The notes: a model not told the origin generated them from the sequence alone. Shown: positions 34,187 through 43,525, counted from the stretch's first letter. The stretch is DNA of 64,000 nucleotides from Curvibacter gracilis ATCC BAA-807 (GCF_000518645.1 NZ_KI912467.1:85960-149959), one strand, 5' to 3'. Numbers and translations are program-made.

Positions 34187-35392
34187 ATGACCGAAGCCTA
34201 TGTGTTCGACGCCATCCGCACGCCGCGCGGCAAAGGCAAGAAAGACGGCAGCCTGCACGAAGTCAAGCCGGTGAACCTGCTGGCCGGCCTGCTCAACGAT
34301 CTGCAGTCGCGCAACGGCTTTGACACCGCCCTGGTCGACGACGTGGTGATGGGCATCGTGTCACCGATCGGCGAACAGGGCTCGGTGCTGCCCAAGGTGG
34401 CCGCGCTGAAAGCCGGCTGGGATTTCCGCTGTGCCGGTGTGCAGGTGAACCGCTTCTGCGCCTCGGGCCTGGAGGCGGTCAACCTGGCGGCGCAAAAAGT
34501 ACGCTCCGGCTGGGAAGACCTGGTGGTGGCCGGCGGCGTGGAGAGCATGAGCCGGGTGCCCATCGGCTCGGACGGCGGCGCCTGGGCGCAAGACCCCGAA
34601 ACCAACTCGGCCACCCTGTTCGTGCCGCAGGGCATCGGGGCCGACCTGATCGCCACGCTGGACGGCTTCAGCCGCGCCGATGTCGACGCCTTTGCCCTCG
34701 AATCGCAGCGGCGCGCCACCGCGGCACGGGCTGCCGGCTACTTTTCGCGCTCGGTGGTGCCGGTGCGCGACTTTCTGGACCAGGTGATCCTCGAAGAAGA
34801 CGAATTCATCAAGCCCCACACCACGCTCGAGGGCCTGGCCGGGCTCAAGCCCTCGTTCGAACAACTGGGCGCCATGGGTTTTGACGCGGTGGCCCTGCAG
34901 CGCTACCCCCAGGTCGAACGCATCCACCATGTGCACCACGCCGGCAATGCCTCGGGCATTGTCGACGGGGCCGCGGCGGTGCTGATCGGCTCCGAGCAGG
35001 CCGCCCGCCAGCATGGCCTGGCACCGCGCGCCCGCATCGTGGCCACGGCCCTCAGTGGCGCCGACCCCACCATCATGCTGACCGGCCCCGTGCCGGCCAC
35101 CCTCAAGGCCCTGGCCCGCGCCGGGCTGAACATCGGCCAGATCGACCTGTTCGAGGTCAACGAGGCCTTTGCCGCCGTGCCCATGCGCTTCATGAAAGAG
35201 CTGGGCGTGCCGCACGAGAAGGTCAATGTGAATGGCGGCGCCATCGCCCTGGGCCACCCGCTGGGGGCCACGGGCGCGATGATCCTGGGCACCCTGATCG
35301 ACGAGCTGCACCGGCGCCAGCTGCGCTACGGCCTGGCCACGCTGTGCGTGGGCGGCGGCATGGGCATTGCCACCATCGTCGAGCGGCTGTGA
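34187..35392 (+). CDS. Acetyl-CoA C-acyltransferase (thiolase)
   Basis: A 401-residue thiolase performing the final cleavage of beta-oxidation, or the reverse condensation. The acyl-accepting Cys91 lies in [12 protein letters not shown]; the second half has [31 protein letters not shown] (catalytic His) and [13 protein letters not shown] (catalytic Cys). A GGAGA ribosome site precedes the ATG. The bifunctional hydratase/dehydrogenase gene follows 55 bases downstream, indicating a fatty-acid-type oxidation operon rather than a PHB synthesis operon. Confidence 0.93.
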   Translation: MTEAYVFDAIRTPRGKGKKDGSLHEVKPVNLLAGLLNDLQSRNGFDTALVDDVVMGIVSPIGEQGSVLPKVAALKAGWDFRCAGVQVNRFCASGLEAVNLAAQKVRSGWEDLVVAGGVESMSRVPIGSDGGAWAQDPETNSATLFVPQGIGADLIATLDGFSRADVDAFALESQRRATAARAAGYFSRSVVPVRDFLDQVILEEDEFIKPHTTLEGLAGLKPSFEQLGAMGFDAVALQRYPQVERIHHVHHAGNASGIVDGAAAVLIGSEQAARQHGLAPRARIVATALSGADPTIMLTGPVPATLKALARAGLNIGQIDLFEVNEAFAAVPMRFMKELGVPHEKVNVNGGAIALGHPLGATGAMILGTLIDELHRRQLRYGLATLCVGGGMGIATIVERL

Positions 35393-35447
35393 AGCACAGC
35401 CCCTTCCTCTGCATTCACCCCCAGAACACCCCGACGGAGACACGGCC

Positions 35448-37589
35448 TTGAAAACCATCCGCTACGAGCTTGCCGACGGCATCGCCACCCTCACCTTTGA
35501 CGAGACCGGCTCGGCCGTCAACACCATGTGCCAGGCCTGGCAGCAAGACCTGAGCACGGTCACCCAGCGCGTGCTGGCCGACCGGGCCCAGCTCAAGGGC
35601 ATTGTGCTGGCCTCGGCCAAGACCACCTTCTTTGCCGGCGCCGACCTGAAGGCCACCATGCGCCTGCAGCCCGAAGATGCCAGCCGCGTGTTCACCGACA
35701 TCGAACAGACCAAGAAGAACTTCCGCACCCTCGAGACCCTGGGCATCCCGGTGGTCAGCTGCCTCAATGGCACCGCCCTGGGTGGCGGCTGGGAAGTGGC
35801 CCTGATCGGCCACCACCGCGTGGCCGTGGACAACCCCAAGATCCAGTTCGGCCTGCCCGAGGTCACGCTGGGCCTGATCCCTGGCGCCAGCGGCATCACC
35901 AAGATGACGCGCCTGCTGGGCCTGATGGGCGCCCAGCCCTACATCCTTGAAGCCCGTTTGTTCAACCCGCGTGAGGCCCTGGAGCTGGGCCTGGTGCATG
36001 AGCTGGTGGGCAGCGCCGAGCACCTGCGCCCCGCCGCCCTGGCCTGGATCGCGGCCCACCCCGAATCGCGCCAGCCCTGGGACGACAAGAACTACAAGAT
36101 GCCCGGCGGCACCCCGGCCAACCCCAAGATCGCCAGCGCACTGACCGTGGCACCCGCCATGCTCAAGAAGACCACCCGCGGCCTGTACCCGGCGCCCGAG
36201 GCCGCGCTGGCGGCCATGGTCGAAGGCGCCCAGGTCGACTTCGACACCGCGCTGCGCATCGAAAGCCGTTACCTGGCCCGCCTGATCACCAGCCCCGTGG
36301 CCAAGAACATGATCAACACGTTCTTCCACAACATGAACGCGATCAAGAGCGGCCAGTCGCGCCCGGGCACGGCAGCGCGCTACAAGCCGCAGAAGGTGGG
36401 CATCCTGGGTGCCGGCATGATGGGCGCAGGCATTGCCTACGCGCAGGCCAGCCGCGGCATCGCCACGGTGCTGAAAGACATCAGCGTCGAACAGGCCGAG
36501 GCCGGCAAGGCCTACAGCCAGCGCATCACCCAGCCGCGGGTAGACAAGGGCCGCATGAGCCCGGCCGACCAGCAGGCCCTGCTGGCGCGCATCCACACCA
36601 CCGACCAGGCGAGCGACCTGCACGGCTGCGACCTGATCATCGAGGCGGTGTTCGAGAACCGCGAGCTCAAGGCCCGCGTCACCCGCGAGGCCGAGCCCCA
36701 ATTGGCACCCGGCGGCTTTTTTGCCAGCAACACCTCCACCCTGCCCATCAGCGGCCTGGCCCAGGCCAGCGCCCACGCCGAGCGCTTTGTGGGCATCCAC
36801 TTCTTCAGCCCGGTCGACAAGATGAAGCTGGTCGAGATCATCCGCGGCCACCAGACCAGCGACGACACCGTGGCCCGCGCCTTCGACTACGTGCAGGCGC
36901 TGGGCAAGCTGCCCATCGTGGTCAACGATTCGCGCGGCTTCTACACCAGCCGCACCTTCGGCACCTACGTGATGGAGGGTGCGGCCATGCTGGGCGAAGG
37001 CATTCCGGCCCCGGTGATCGAGAACGCGGCCATGCAGGCGGGCATGCCGGTGGGCCCGCTGGCGGTGCTCGATGAAACCGCCCTCACACTCAGCGTGCAC
37101 GTGCTCGACCAGACCCGTGCCGACCTGGCCGCGGCCGGGCAAAGCTACCACGCGGGCGCCGGTGAGCTGCTGGTCGAGCGCATGGTCAAAGAGCTGAACC
37201 GCCCGGGCCGCGCCGGCGGTGGCGGCTTCTATGACTACCCGGCCGGCCAGAAAAAGCAGCTGTGGCCCGAGCTGCGCCCCCTGTTCGAAAAGCCCGGCCA
37301 CGCCTGGGATTTGCAGGACGTGAAAGACCGCCTGCTGTACCGCCAGGCCATCGAGACGGCACGCTGCCTGGCCGAAGGCGTGCTCACCAGCGTGCATGAC
37401 GCCAACATTGGCTCGATCTTCGGCATCGGCTTTCCGGGCTGGACCGGGGGCGCCATGCAATTCATCTATGGCATGGGTGTGGCCGCCTTCCTGCAGCGCG
37501 CCGATGAGCTGGCCCGGCACCACGGCGCGGGCTTCGCCATCGACACAGCCACCCGTGCAGCCATCGAAAAGCACCACCCGGTGTATTGA
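35448..37589 (+). CDS. Bifunctional enoyl-CoA hydratase/3-hydroxyacyl-CoA dehydrogenase (FadB/FadJ-like)
   Basis: A 713-residue fusion catalysing the two middle steps of beta-oxidation. Residues 1-190 are a crotonase domain (FFAGADLKATM and GGGWEVALIGHHRVAVDNPKI give the oxyanion hole). After a linker comes the NAD-binding domain (VGILGAGMMGAGIAYAQA, about residue 320) and the 3-hydroxyacyl-CoA dehydrogenase C-terminal domains (FVGIHFFSPVDKMKLVEII, VVNDSRGFYTSRTFGTY). The start is TTG 35448, 7 bases after CGGAGA, with MKTIRYELADGIATLTF as a typical N-terminus. It should form a complex with the thiolase upstream. Confidence 0.93.
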   Translation: MKTIRYELADGIATLTFDETGSAVNTMCQAWQQDLSTVTQRVLADRAQLKGIVLASAKTTFFAGADLKATMRLQPEDASRVFTDIEQTKKNFRTLETLGIPVVSCLNGTALGGGWEVALIGHHRVAVDNPKIQFGLPEVTLGLIPGASGITKMTRLLGLMGAQPYILEARLFNPREALELGLVHELVGSAEHLRPAALAWIAAHPESRQPWDDKNYKMPGGTPANPKIASALTVAPAMLKKTTRGLYPAPEAALAAMVEGAQVDFDTALRIESRYLARLITSPVAKNMINTFFHNMNAIKSGQSRPGTAARYKPQKVGILGAGMMGAGIAYAQASRGIATVLKDISVEQAEAGKAYSQRITQPRVDKGRMSPADQQALLARIHTTDQASDLHGCDLIIEAVFENRELKARVTREAEPQLAPGGFFASNTSTLPISGLAQASAHAERFVGIHFFSPVDKMKLVEIIRGHQTSDDTVARAFDYVQALGKLPIVVNDSRGFYTSRTFGTYVMEGAAMLGEGIPAPVIENAAMQAGMPVGPLAVLDETALTLSVHVLDQTRADLAAAGQSYHAGAGELLVERMVKELNRPGRAGGGGFYDYPAGQKKQLWPELRPLFEKPGHAWDLQDVKDRLLYRQAIETARCLAEGVLTSVHDANIGSIFGIGFPGWTGGAMQFIYGMGVAAFLQRADELARHHGAGFAIDTATRAAIEKHHPVY

Positions 37590-37653
37590 ATCGGCAGGGC
37601 AGACATCGGGTTTGACCAGTCTTGCCCTGGCTCAAGCTGGCGATAATCCGGGA

Positions 37654-38250
37654 ATGCCCACGCCAACGACCTCCCTCGAAGATGCAGCGGCCGGGGCCCG
37701 GCCCCGCCCCCGCTCCCCCAGCGACCTGTTTTTCTCGTTCAGCATCCTGGCCCTGCAGGGCTTCGGGGGCGTGCTGGCGGTGGTGCAGCGCGAGCTGGTC
37801 GAGAAAAAGCAATGGATGACGAACGAAGAGTTCGTCGAGGAATGGGCCGTTGCGCAGATCATGCCTGGCCCCAATGTGGTCAACCTGTCGGTGATGCTGG
37901 GTGAGCGCTACTTCGGCTGGCGTGGCGCCGTGGCGGCGCTGTCGGGCATGCTGGCCTTCCCCACCCTGATCGTGCTGGCCCTGGCCACGCTGTACGGGCA
38001 CTACGCTCAGCACCCCCAGGTAGCAGGTGCCCTGCGCGGCATGGCCGCCGTGGCGGCCGGGCTGATCGCGGCCGCCGCCTTCAAGCTGGCCGGCCCCCTC
38101 AAGAAGCACCCGCTGGGTCGGCCCCTGTGCGCCCTGCTGGCCGCCGCCTGCTTTGCCCTGGTGGGCTGGCTGCACCTGCCCCTGGGCTGGGTGGTACCCG
38201 GCCTGGGCCTGCTGGCCTGTGCCCTGACCTGGCGGAAGATCGCCCCATGA
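37654..38250 (+). CDS. Chromate transporter ChrA, N-terminal half protein
   Basis: A 198-residue integral membrane protein of the CHR family. Residues 20-190 form about six helices; conserved motifs are FSFSILALQGFGG, EEWAVAQIMPGPNVVNLSVMLG and GMLAFPTLIVLALATLYGHY. Short CHR proteins occur as adjacent pairs that together equal one long ChrA, and here the partner overlaps the stop as ATGA. Substrate may be chromate or another oxyanion such as sulfate; family membership alone does not prove chromate export. Confidence 0.88.
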   Translation: MPTPTTSLEDAAAGARPRPRSPSDLFFSFSILALQGFGGVLAVVQRELVEKKQWMTNEEFVEEWAVAQIMPGPNVVNLSVMLGERYFGWRGAVAALSGMLAFPTLIVLALATLYGHYAQHPQVAGALRGMAAVAAGLIAAAAFKLAGPLKKHPLGRPLCALLAAACFALVGWLHLPLGWVVPGLGLLACALTWRKIAP

Positions 38251-38843
38251 GCCTGCACTTCGAAGCCCTTCAATGGCTGCAGCTGCTGCTGCATTACGCC
38301 TCGCTGTCCCTGCTGGCCGTGGGCGGCGCCATCAGCCTGGTGCCCGACATGCACCGCTACCTGGTGCTGGAGCAACATTGGCTGACCGAGGCCCAGTTCA
38401 ACGCCTCGATCGCGATCGCCCAGGCAGCCCCCGGTCCCAACGTGCTGTTTGTGGGCCTGATGGGCTGGAACGTGGGGCTGAACGCCGCCGGCAACACCGG
38501 CCTCAGTGCCCATGCTGCCACGCTGGGCCTGCTGGGCATGGCCACCACCATGCTGGGCATGCTGGTGCCCAGCACCGTGCTGACCTGGCTGGCCACCCGT
38601 TGGGCGGCCCGGTACCAGCAGCACCGCGCCATCCGAGCCTTCAAGCAGGGCATGGCCCCCCTGGTGATCGGCCTGCTGCTGGCCACCGCCTGGACCCTGG
38701 GCAGCGCCAGCGGCGACCCGCGCCACGATGGCGCCCTGTGGGCCCTGAGCGCGGTGGCGGCCTTGCTGGTCTGGCGCACCCGCATCCACCTGCTGTGGCT
38801 GCTGGCGGCCGGCGCACTGCTGGGGGCCCTGGGCTGGGTTTGA
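38247..38843 (+). CDS. Chromate transporter ChrA, C-terminal half protein
   Basis: A 198-residue CHR-domain membrane protein, translationally coupled to the preceding half by a 4-base ATGA overlap. It shows LLAVGGAISLVPDMHRYLV, AIAQAAPGPNVLFVGLMGWNVG and GMLVPSTVLTWLATRWA. The pairing of PGPN motifs in both halves reflects the internal duplication of the full-length transporter. The two subunits probably insert with opposite orientation and function as a heterodimer. Confidence 0.88.
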   Translation: MSLHFEALQWLQLLLHYASLSLLAVGGAISLVPDMHRYLVLEQHWLTEAQFNASIAIAQAAPGPNVLFVGLMGWNVGLNAAGNTGLSAHAATLGLLGMATTMLGMLVPSTVLTWLATRWAARYQQHRAIRAFKQGMAPLVIGLLLATAWTLGSASGDPRHDGALWALSAVAALLVWRTRIHLLWLLAAGALLGALGWV

Positions 38844-38859
38844 AGCCCCAGCCCGGCGT

Positions 38860-39657
38860 TCACATCACGCGGGCAAACAGCTCGTTGCGAAAGTGGATGC
38901 CCAGGCGGGCAAAGGCCCGGTTGCGGTAGGTCTTGACGGTGGGCAGGCTCAAGCCCAGGTCGGCGGCCACGCCGTCTTGCGTGTAGCCGCGCAGCAGCCG
39001 CTCGCACACATCCAGCTCGCGCTCGGTCAGCCCTGGGTGCAAGGCCTGCAGGCGCTCGCGCCAGGCCGGCTGCACTGGGGGCGGTGCCGGCGGGCTCACC
39101 TGCAGGTGCTTGCGTACCAGGGCCAGCAAGGCCGGTGACCAGGCTTCGAAGTCGCCCAACTGGGCATCACTGAAGGGCCGCTGGTGCTGGTGGCGGTAGA
39201 AGTTCACGGCAAAAAGGCTCTCAGGCCCCTCAGCCTCGACGATGGACACCCGCTCGGCCACGCCATGGGCCTCGTACACGCAGGCCCGGTGGTCTTGCGG
39301 CACCTCGCGCGCCGTGATGTGGCACAGCTGCAAGGGCGCTGATGCGCCCTCGCTTTCCCCTTCGGCCTCGGTGTGCAGGCTGCGGTCGCGCACATAGGGG
39401 CCTGCCAGGTAGGCATGCCAGCAGGCCTGGGTGGTGTCGGGCACGCCATGGCTGGCCGACAGGAACAAGGCCGGCTGGCACGCCAGCCCGGTGCGGTAGA
39501 CCGACCACGAGGCCGCCGGCAACAAGGGGGTCAACGCGGGCAACAGCTCGGTCGCAAAGCCCTGTTCGCCCAGGCGGCCGATGGCCTGCGCCATCACGCC
39601 GCCGGCCAGGGCGGGTGGGCTGCTTTGGCCAGGGGTCCATTTCCTCATGCCTGTCAT
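38860..39657 (-). CDS. LuxR-type transcriptional regulator
   Basis: A 265-residue regulator. The C-terminal 60 residues form a LuxR helix-turn-helix (LTERELDVCERLLRGYTQDGVAADLGLSLPTVKTYRNRAFARLGI in pieces). The N-terminal 190 residues form an unassigned sensory domain, with no response-regulator receiver or autoinducer-domain motifs that I can recognise. It is divergent from a DUF3237 gene. A perfect 10-base inverted repeat overlaps its first codons; ATG 39648 would place that repeat just upstream. It may control the adjacent binding-protein cluster. Confidence 0.87.
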   Translation of the reverse strand: MTGMRKWTPGQSSPPALAGGVMAQAIGRLGEQGFATELLPALTPLLPAASWSVYRTGLACQPALFLSASHGVPDTTQACWHAYLAGPYVRDRSLHTEAEGESEGASAPLQLCHITAREVPQDHRACVYEAHGVAERVSIVEAEGPESLFAVNFYRHQHQRPFSDAQLGDFEAWSPALLALVRKHLQVSPPAPPPVQPAWRERLQALHPGLTERELDVCERLLRGYTQDGVAADLGLSLPTVKTYRNRAFARLGIHFRNELFARVM

Positions 39658-39674
39658 CTTCTGGGATGACAGGC
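39649..39674. promoter_or_regulatory. Perfect 10-base inverted repeat at the start of the LuxR-type gene
   Basis: GCCTGTCATC (39649-39658) and GATGACAGGC (39665-39674) flank a 6-base spacer. The site lies in the short divergent gap between the LuxR-type gene and the DUF3237 gene, so one bound dimer could control both. It is the best operator candidate for this regulator. Confidence 0.65.
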
Positions 39675-39733
39675 GGTCGGCGCTACCGGATTTACGCTAG
39701 GTCAGGTCTTGATACCAGCCTTGCGGAGTGCCC

Positions 39734-40201
39734 ATGTCCCTGTTTGTTGCCCCCAGTTTTCGCCCCTTTGCCGACCTGCAGGTGCAGGTCGGCACGCCCC
39801 AGGACGTGGGCCCCGGCCCGCACGGGCACCGGCGCGTGGTGCCCATCCTGGGCGGCCAGGTGCAAGGCGTGGGCTGGAAGGCCCGGGTGCTGCCGGGCGG
39901 CGCCGATTTCCAGCTGCTGCTCAGCGACACCCTGGCCGAGCTCGACGCCCGCTATGTGCTGGAAACCGAGGCCGGCGAGCTGATCTACGTGCACAACCAC
40001 GCCCTGCGCCGCGCCGATCCCGACACCATGGCCCGACTGGTGCGCGGCGAGGCGGTGGACCCGGCCCAGGTGTATTTCCGCTGTGCGCCCCGCTTCGAGA
40101 CCAGCGCCCCTTCGCTGCGCTGGATCACCGAGCGCCTGTTCATCGGCAGCGGGGTGCGCGAGCCCAGCGCCGTGCTGATGCGCTTTCACGAGCTGCTTTG
40201 A
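39734..40201 (+). CDS. DUF3237 domain protein
   Basis: A 155-residue protein (ATG 39734, with GGAG 6 bases upstream). The DUF3237 pattern is visible in FADLQVQVGTPQDVGPGPHGHRRVVPILGG in parts, VLPGGADFQLL and YVLETEAGELIYVHNHALR. The family forms a small beta-barrel and is often near degradation genes; its biochemical role is unknown. It precedes a Bug-family binding protein by 53 bases and should be co-transcribed with it. Confidence 0.85.
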   Translation: MSLFVAPSFRPFADLQVQVGTPQDVGPGPHGHRRVVPILGGQVQGVGWKARVLPGGADFQLLLSDTLAELDARYVLETEAGELIYVHNHALRRADPDTMARLVRGEAVDPAQVYFRCAPRFETSAPSLRWITERLFIGSGVREPSAVLMRFHELL

Positions 40202-40254
40202 CCCCATCACCCGCTTTTCGACCCACGACACCGTTCAGCCCTGAAGGAGACACC

Positions 40255-41274
40255 ATGCACAACAAGAACACCCGCCGCCACAACCGCCGCGACACCTGCC
40301 GCTGGCTGGCCACCGCCCTCGCCGGCGCCACCCTGGCCGCCCCCATGGCCTGGGCACAAAGCCCGGCGGCCAACTACCCCAACCGCCCGGTGCGCCTGAT
40401 CGTGGGCTTTCCGGCCGGCACCGGGCCCGACATCGTGGCCCGGCTGCTGGCCCAGAAAATGTCGGAGGCCTGGGGCAACACCGCCGTGGTGGTGGACAAC
40501 AAGCCCGGCGCCGGGGGCCTGATCGCCGCCAGCGAGGCCGCCCGCGCCCCGGCCGATGGCTACACCCTGATGCTGGGCGAAACCGGCCAGTTGAGCATCG
40601 CGCCCAGCAGCTACAACCGCCTGCCCTACGACCCCGCCAAGGACTTTGCCGCCGTCAGCCAGGTCGTCACCTCGAACTTCGTGCTGCTGGTCAACCCGCT
40701 GAAGGTGCCGGCCCGCAGCACCAAGGAATTCGTCGACTGGACGCGCAGCCAGAAAGGCCTGTTCATGGCCACCTTCGGCGCAGGCACGCCCGGTCACTTC
40801 GGGGCCTACATGTTTGGCGACGCCATCGGCATCAAGCCCGAGGCCGTGCACTACAAGAGCACGGGCGATGCCCTGGGGGGCCTGTTCAGCGGCGACGTGC
40901 AGGCCGTGTTTGCCAGCGTGGGCCTGGCCGTGCCCAACGTGAAGGCCGGCAAGCTGCTGGCCCTGGGCAGCAGCGGCGCCACCCGCAGCGCCAGCCTGCC
41001 CGATGTGCCCACCCTGAAAGAACAGGGCTATGCGGGCCTGGAGTTCAACTCGTGGTTCGGCGTGGTGGCCCCGGCCCGCACCCCGCCCGAGATCCTGGCC
41101 AAGCTGAACGCCGACATCGTGAAAGCCGTGCGCTCGCCCGAAGGTCGGCAGAAGATGGAAGATGCGGGCTTTGCCGTCACCGGCACCTCGCGCGAAGAGT
41201 TCGGCCGCATCATCGCGGCCGACACCGTGACCTGGGGCAAGGCCGTGGCGGCCACAGGGTTCAAGGCGGATTGA
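40255..41274 (+). CDS. Bug-family tripartite tricarboxylate transporter binding protein (first copy)
   Basis: A 339-residue periplasmic binding protein of the TctC/Bug family. The N-terminus has a signal peptide with RRDTCRWLATALAGATLAAPMAWA, followed by the mature start SPAANYPNRPVRLIVGFPAGTGPDIVAR. Further Bug motifs are VVVDNKPGAGGLIAASEAARAPADGYTL (in pieces), PDVPTLKEQGY and WFGVVAPARTPPEIL. No TctA/TctB membrane genes are nearby, as is usual for these expanded families. The ligand, probably a carboxylate, is unknown. AAGGAGA precedes the ATG. Confidence 0.9.
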   Translation: MHNKNTRRHNRRDTCRWLATALAGATLAAPMAWAQSPAANYPNRPVRLIVGFPAGTGPDIVARLLAQKMSEAWGNTAVVVDNKPGAGGLIAASEAARAPADGYTLMLGETGQLSIAPSSYNRLPYDPAKDFAAVSQVVTSNFVLLVNPLKVPARSTKEFVDWTRSQKGLFMATFGAGTPGHFGAYMFGDAIGIKPEAVHYKSTGDALGGLFSGDVQAVFASVGLAVPNVKAGKLLALGSSGATRSASLPDVPTLKEQGYAGLEFNSWFGVVAPARTPPEILAKLNADIVKAVRSPEGRQKMEDAGFAVTGTSREEFGRIIAADTVTWGKAVAATGFKAD

Positions 41275-41669
41275 GGGCTCAGGGCCCCAGAACGGGGCCC
41301 GCCTCAGCCGGACACCGCTATCAGGCCCGCGACACCAACGGATAGTTCTCGGGTTTGCGAATGGATTGCGAGGTGATGGTTCCACGCAGGGTGGACCTCA
41401 CGCAAATCGACCTCGACAATCGACTGGGCCTGCTTCAGTGGAGTGGCAGACAGCCCCTAATTTTCCGCCATCAAGCATCCGCTGCTATGAGGCGCACGCA
41501 CAAGGCCGGATGTACAGTGATCGGGCCGGGTCTCGCCATTGATTCGTTTCATGCACCAATGCCTGCAAGTATTGCAATTTACGAATCTTGCACCAGCCCC
41601 GACAATCGCCGGCCATGCCAAACCGGCCCGCCCCGTGCCATGGTGGCCAGGGGGCCTACAAGGAGACTT
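41275..41669 (+). other. 395-base intergenic region between the two Bug genes
   Basis: No gene is supported here, although one frame continuing into the next gene stays open. A GGGCCCC/GGGGCCC hairpin at 41284-41302 without a T-run may help end the first Bug transcript. The second half is AT-richer, contains nested inverted repeats (41541-41587) and probably holds the promoter of the second Bug gene. Confidence 0.6.
41541..41587. promoter_or_regulatory. Nested inverted repeats upstream of the second Bug gene
   Basis: Outer arms GATTCGT (41541-41547) and ACGAATC (41581-41587) enclose an inner dyad TGCAA-GTA-TTGCA (41564-41576). The block lies about 85 bases before the ATG, where a promoter and operator would be expected. 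The regulator is unknown. Confidence 0.5.
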
Positions 41670-42668
41670 ATGTTGTTGACCGATTCCGTTGCCACGCCTC
41701 ACCCGATCTCGCGCCGCCGCATCGCCGGCTGGCTGGGCGCCACCGCCCTGGCCTTGGGCAGCCTGGGTGCCCAGGCCGACACCTGGCCCAGCAAGCCGAT
41801 CCGCTTTGTGGTGCCCTTCGGCCCCGGGGGCGCCAACGACCTGGTGGCACGTGCCGTGGCAGAAGCCACCGCGCGCCAACTGGGCCAGGCCATCATCATC
41901 GACAACAAGCCCGGCGCGGGCTCGGTGCTGGGCGCCGACATCGTGGCCAAGTCGGCCCCGGATGGTTACACCTTCCTGGCCCCGGCAGCCGGTGTGGTGA
42001 CCAACGCCATGATCAAGTCCAAGATGCCCTACAAGGAAGACGATCTGGTGCCCGTGGCCATGATGGCCGTCAGCCCCTCGGTGATCGTGGTGCCGGCCGA
42101 CTCGCCGATCAAAGACCTCAAGGGCCTTCTGGCAGCCTCCAAGACGGGCCCGGGCCTGAACTTCTCCACCGCCGGCACCGGCAGCACGCCGCACTTTGTG
42201 GCCGAAATGCTCAAGAAGAACGGCGCCAAGCTGCAGGTGGTGCCCTACAAGAGCGGCTCGGAGGGCGTGGTGGCCGTGGTGGGCAAGCAGGTGGACGCCA
42301 CCTCCGAAGCCAGCGTGGTGGTGCTGCCGCAGATCAAGGGGGGCAAGCTGCGTGCCGTGGCCTCGACCTGGAACCGCCGCATCGCGGCCATGCCCGACAT
42401 CGCCACCGCCGAAGAGCAAGGCTTTCCGAACATCTTCATTGGGCACTGGTCAGGTGTTTTTGCCCCCAAGGGCACGCCAGACGACATCCTGGACCGCATG
42501 AACCGCGCCATTGATGCCGCCATCAAGTCGCCCGAGCTGCGCGCCCGCCTGATCCCCCAAGGCATTGACCCCGTGGGTGGCACGCGGGCTGACTTCGTGA
42601 AGTTCATCAACGCTGAAAAGGCCCGCCTGGCACCGATCGCCAAGGCCTCGAACATGCGCGAAGACTGA
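41670..42668 (+). CDS. Bug-family tripartite tricarboxylate transporter binding protein (second copy)
   Basis: A 332-residue TctC/Bug-family binding protein, clearly diverged from the copy upstream. It begins with a signal peptide containing SRRRIAGWLGATALALG and ending GAQA; the mature chain starts DTWPSKPIRFVVPFGPGGANDLVAR. Other motifs: IIIDNKPGAGSVLGADIVAKSAPDGYTF in pieces, STAGTGSTPHFVAEM and HWSGVFAPKGTPDDILDRMN. An AAGGAGAC lies 4-5 bases before the ATG, which rejects the longer open frame. A ModA-like gene follows 16 bases after the stop. Confidence 0.9.
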   Translation: MLLTDSVATPHPISRRRIAGWLGATALALGSLGAQADTWPSKPIRFVVPFGPGGANDLVARAVAEATARQLGQAIIIDNKPGAGSVLGADIVAKSAPDGYTFLAPAAGVVTNAMIKSKMPYKEDDLVPVAMMAVSPSVIVVPADSPIKDLKGLLAASKTGPGLNFSTAGTGSTPHFVAEMLKKNGAKLQVVPYKSGSEGVVAVVGKQVDATSEASVVVLPQIKGGKLRAVASTWNRRIAAMPDIATAEEQGFPNIFIGHWSGVFAPKGTPDDILDRMNRAIDAAIKSPELRARLIPQGIDPVGGTRADFVKFINAEKARLAPIAKASNMRED

Positions 42669-42684
42669 TCCGGGACCCAGCACC

Positions 42685-43479
42685 ATGAACCCCAAGAAAT
42701 TCTGGAGACAAGCCGGCCAATGGATCGGCGCCCTGACCCTGGGGGCCGCCCTGTGCGGCCAGGCGCTGGCGGCCGAGCTGCATGTGCTGAGCTCGGGCGG
42801 CTTCACCGCCGCCTACAAGCAGTTGGTGCCGGGCTACGAGAAGGCCTCGGGCAACCAGGTGGTGTCGGGCTACGGCGCCTCGCTGGGCGGCGCGCCCGAC
42901 TCCATCCCCAGTCGGCTGGCCCGCCATGAACCCGCCGACGTGGTGATCCTGTCGGTGCCGGCGCTGGAGGCCCTGGTGGCTGCGGGCCAGGTGCGCCCGG
43001 GCAGCCGGGTGGACCTGGGCCGCTCACTGATCGGGCTGTCGGTGCGCAAGGGCACGCCCAAGCCCGACATCAGCAGCGTGGAGGCCTTGAAGAACACCTT
43101 GCTGCAGGCCCGCTCCATCGCCTATTCGGCCAGCGCCAGCGGCACCTACCTGTCGACCGTGCTGTTCAAACAATTGGGTGTGGCCGATCAGATCAAGGAC
43201 AAGGCCCGCCGCATCGTGAGTGAGCGCGTGGGCAGCGTGGTGGCCCGCGGTGACGCCGAGTTGGGCTTTCAGCAGGTCAGCGAACTGTTGCCCATCGAGG
43301 GCCTGGACTTTGTCGGCACCCTGCCCGAAGAGGTGCAGGAGGTGACCATCTTCGCCGCAGGCATCACCACCGAGGCGCGCGAGCCCGAAGCCGCCAAGGC
43401 CTTGTTGCGCTACCTCTCCTCAGCCGAGGCGGCGCCGGTGATCCAGAAGACCGGTCTGGAGCCGATACCCGCACGCTGA
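42685..43479 (+). CDS. ModA-like periplasmic binding protein, orphan
   Basis: A 264-residue type II periplasmic binding protein with a signal peptide (residues 1-29, ending GQALA) and mature start AELHVLSSGGFTAAYKQLVPGYEKASG in pieces. The pattern ADVVILSVPALEALVAAGQV and YSASASGTYLSTVL matches the ModA/molybdate-sulfate-binding fold, but no ModB or ModC genes are nearby and such orphan copies are often of other specificity. It is probably co-transcribed with the second Bug gene. Confidence 0.85.
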   Translation: MNPKKFWRQAGQWIGALTLGAALCGQALAAELHVLSSGGFTAAYKQLVPGYEKASGNQVVSGYGASLGGAPDSIPSRLARHEPADVVILSVPALEALVAAGQVRPGSRVDLGRSLIGLSVRKGTPKPDISSVEALKNTLLQARSIAYSASASGTYLSTVLFKQLGVADQIKDKARRIVSERVGSVVARGDAELGFQQVSELLPIEGLDFVGTLPEEVQEVTIFAAGITTEAREPEAAKALLRYLSSAEAAPVIQKTGLEPIPAR

Positions 43480-43525
43480 ACACACGGGACGCACGGAAAG
43501 CAGCACAGGCGCGCCGACCTCAGGC

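Noticed and set aside
35415-37577. Long open frame (720 codons) antisense to the FadB-like gene
   Set aside because: Low-information composition and no ribosome site; the FadB-like product on the plus strand is unmistakable.
41280-41420. Possible remnant protein on the minus strand after the first Bug gene
   Set aside because: Two leftward frames give protein-like peptides, but neither has a start, a ribosome site or a motif I can name.
41355-41669. N-terminal extension of the second Bug protein
   Set aside because: The frame is open, but a signal peptide begins at the ATG at 41670 behind a clear AAGGAGAC, so upstream translation would bury the signal.
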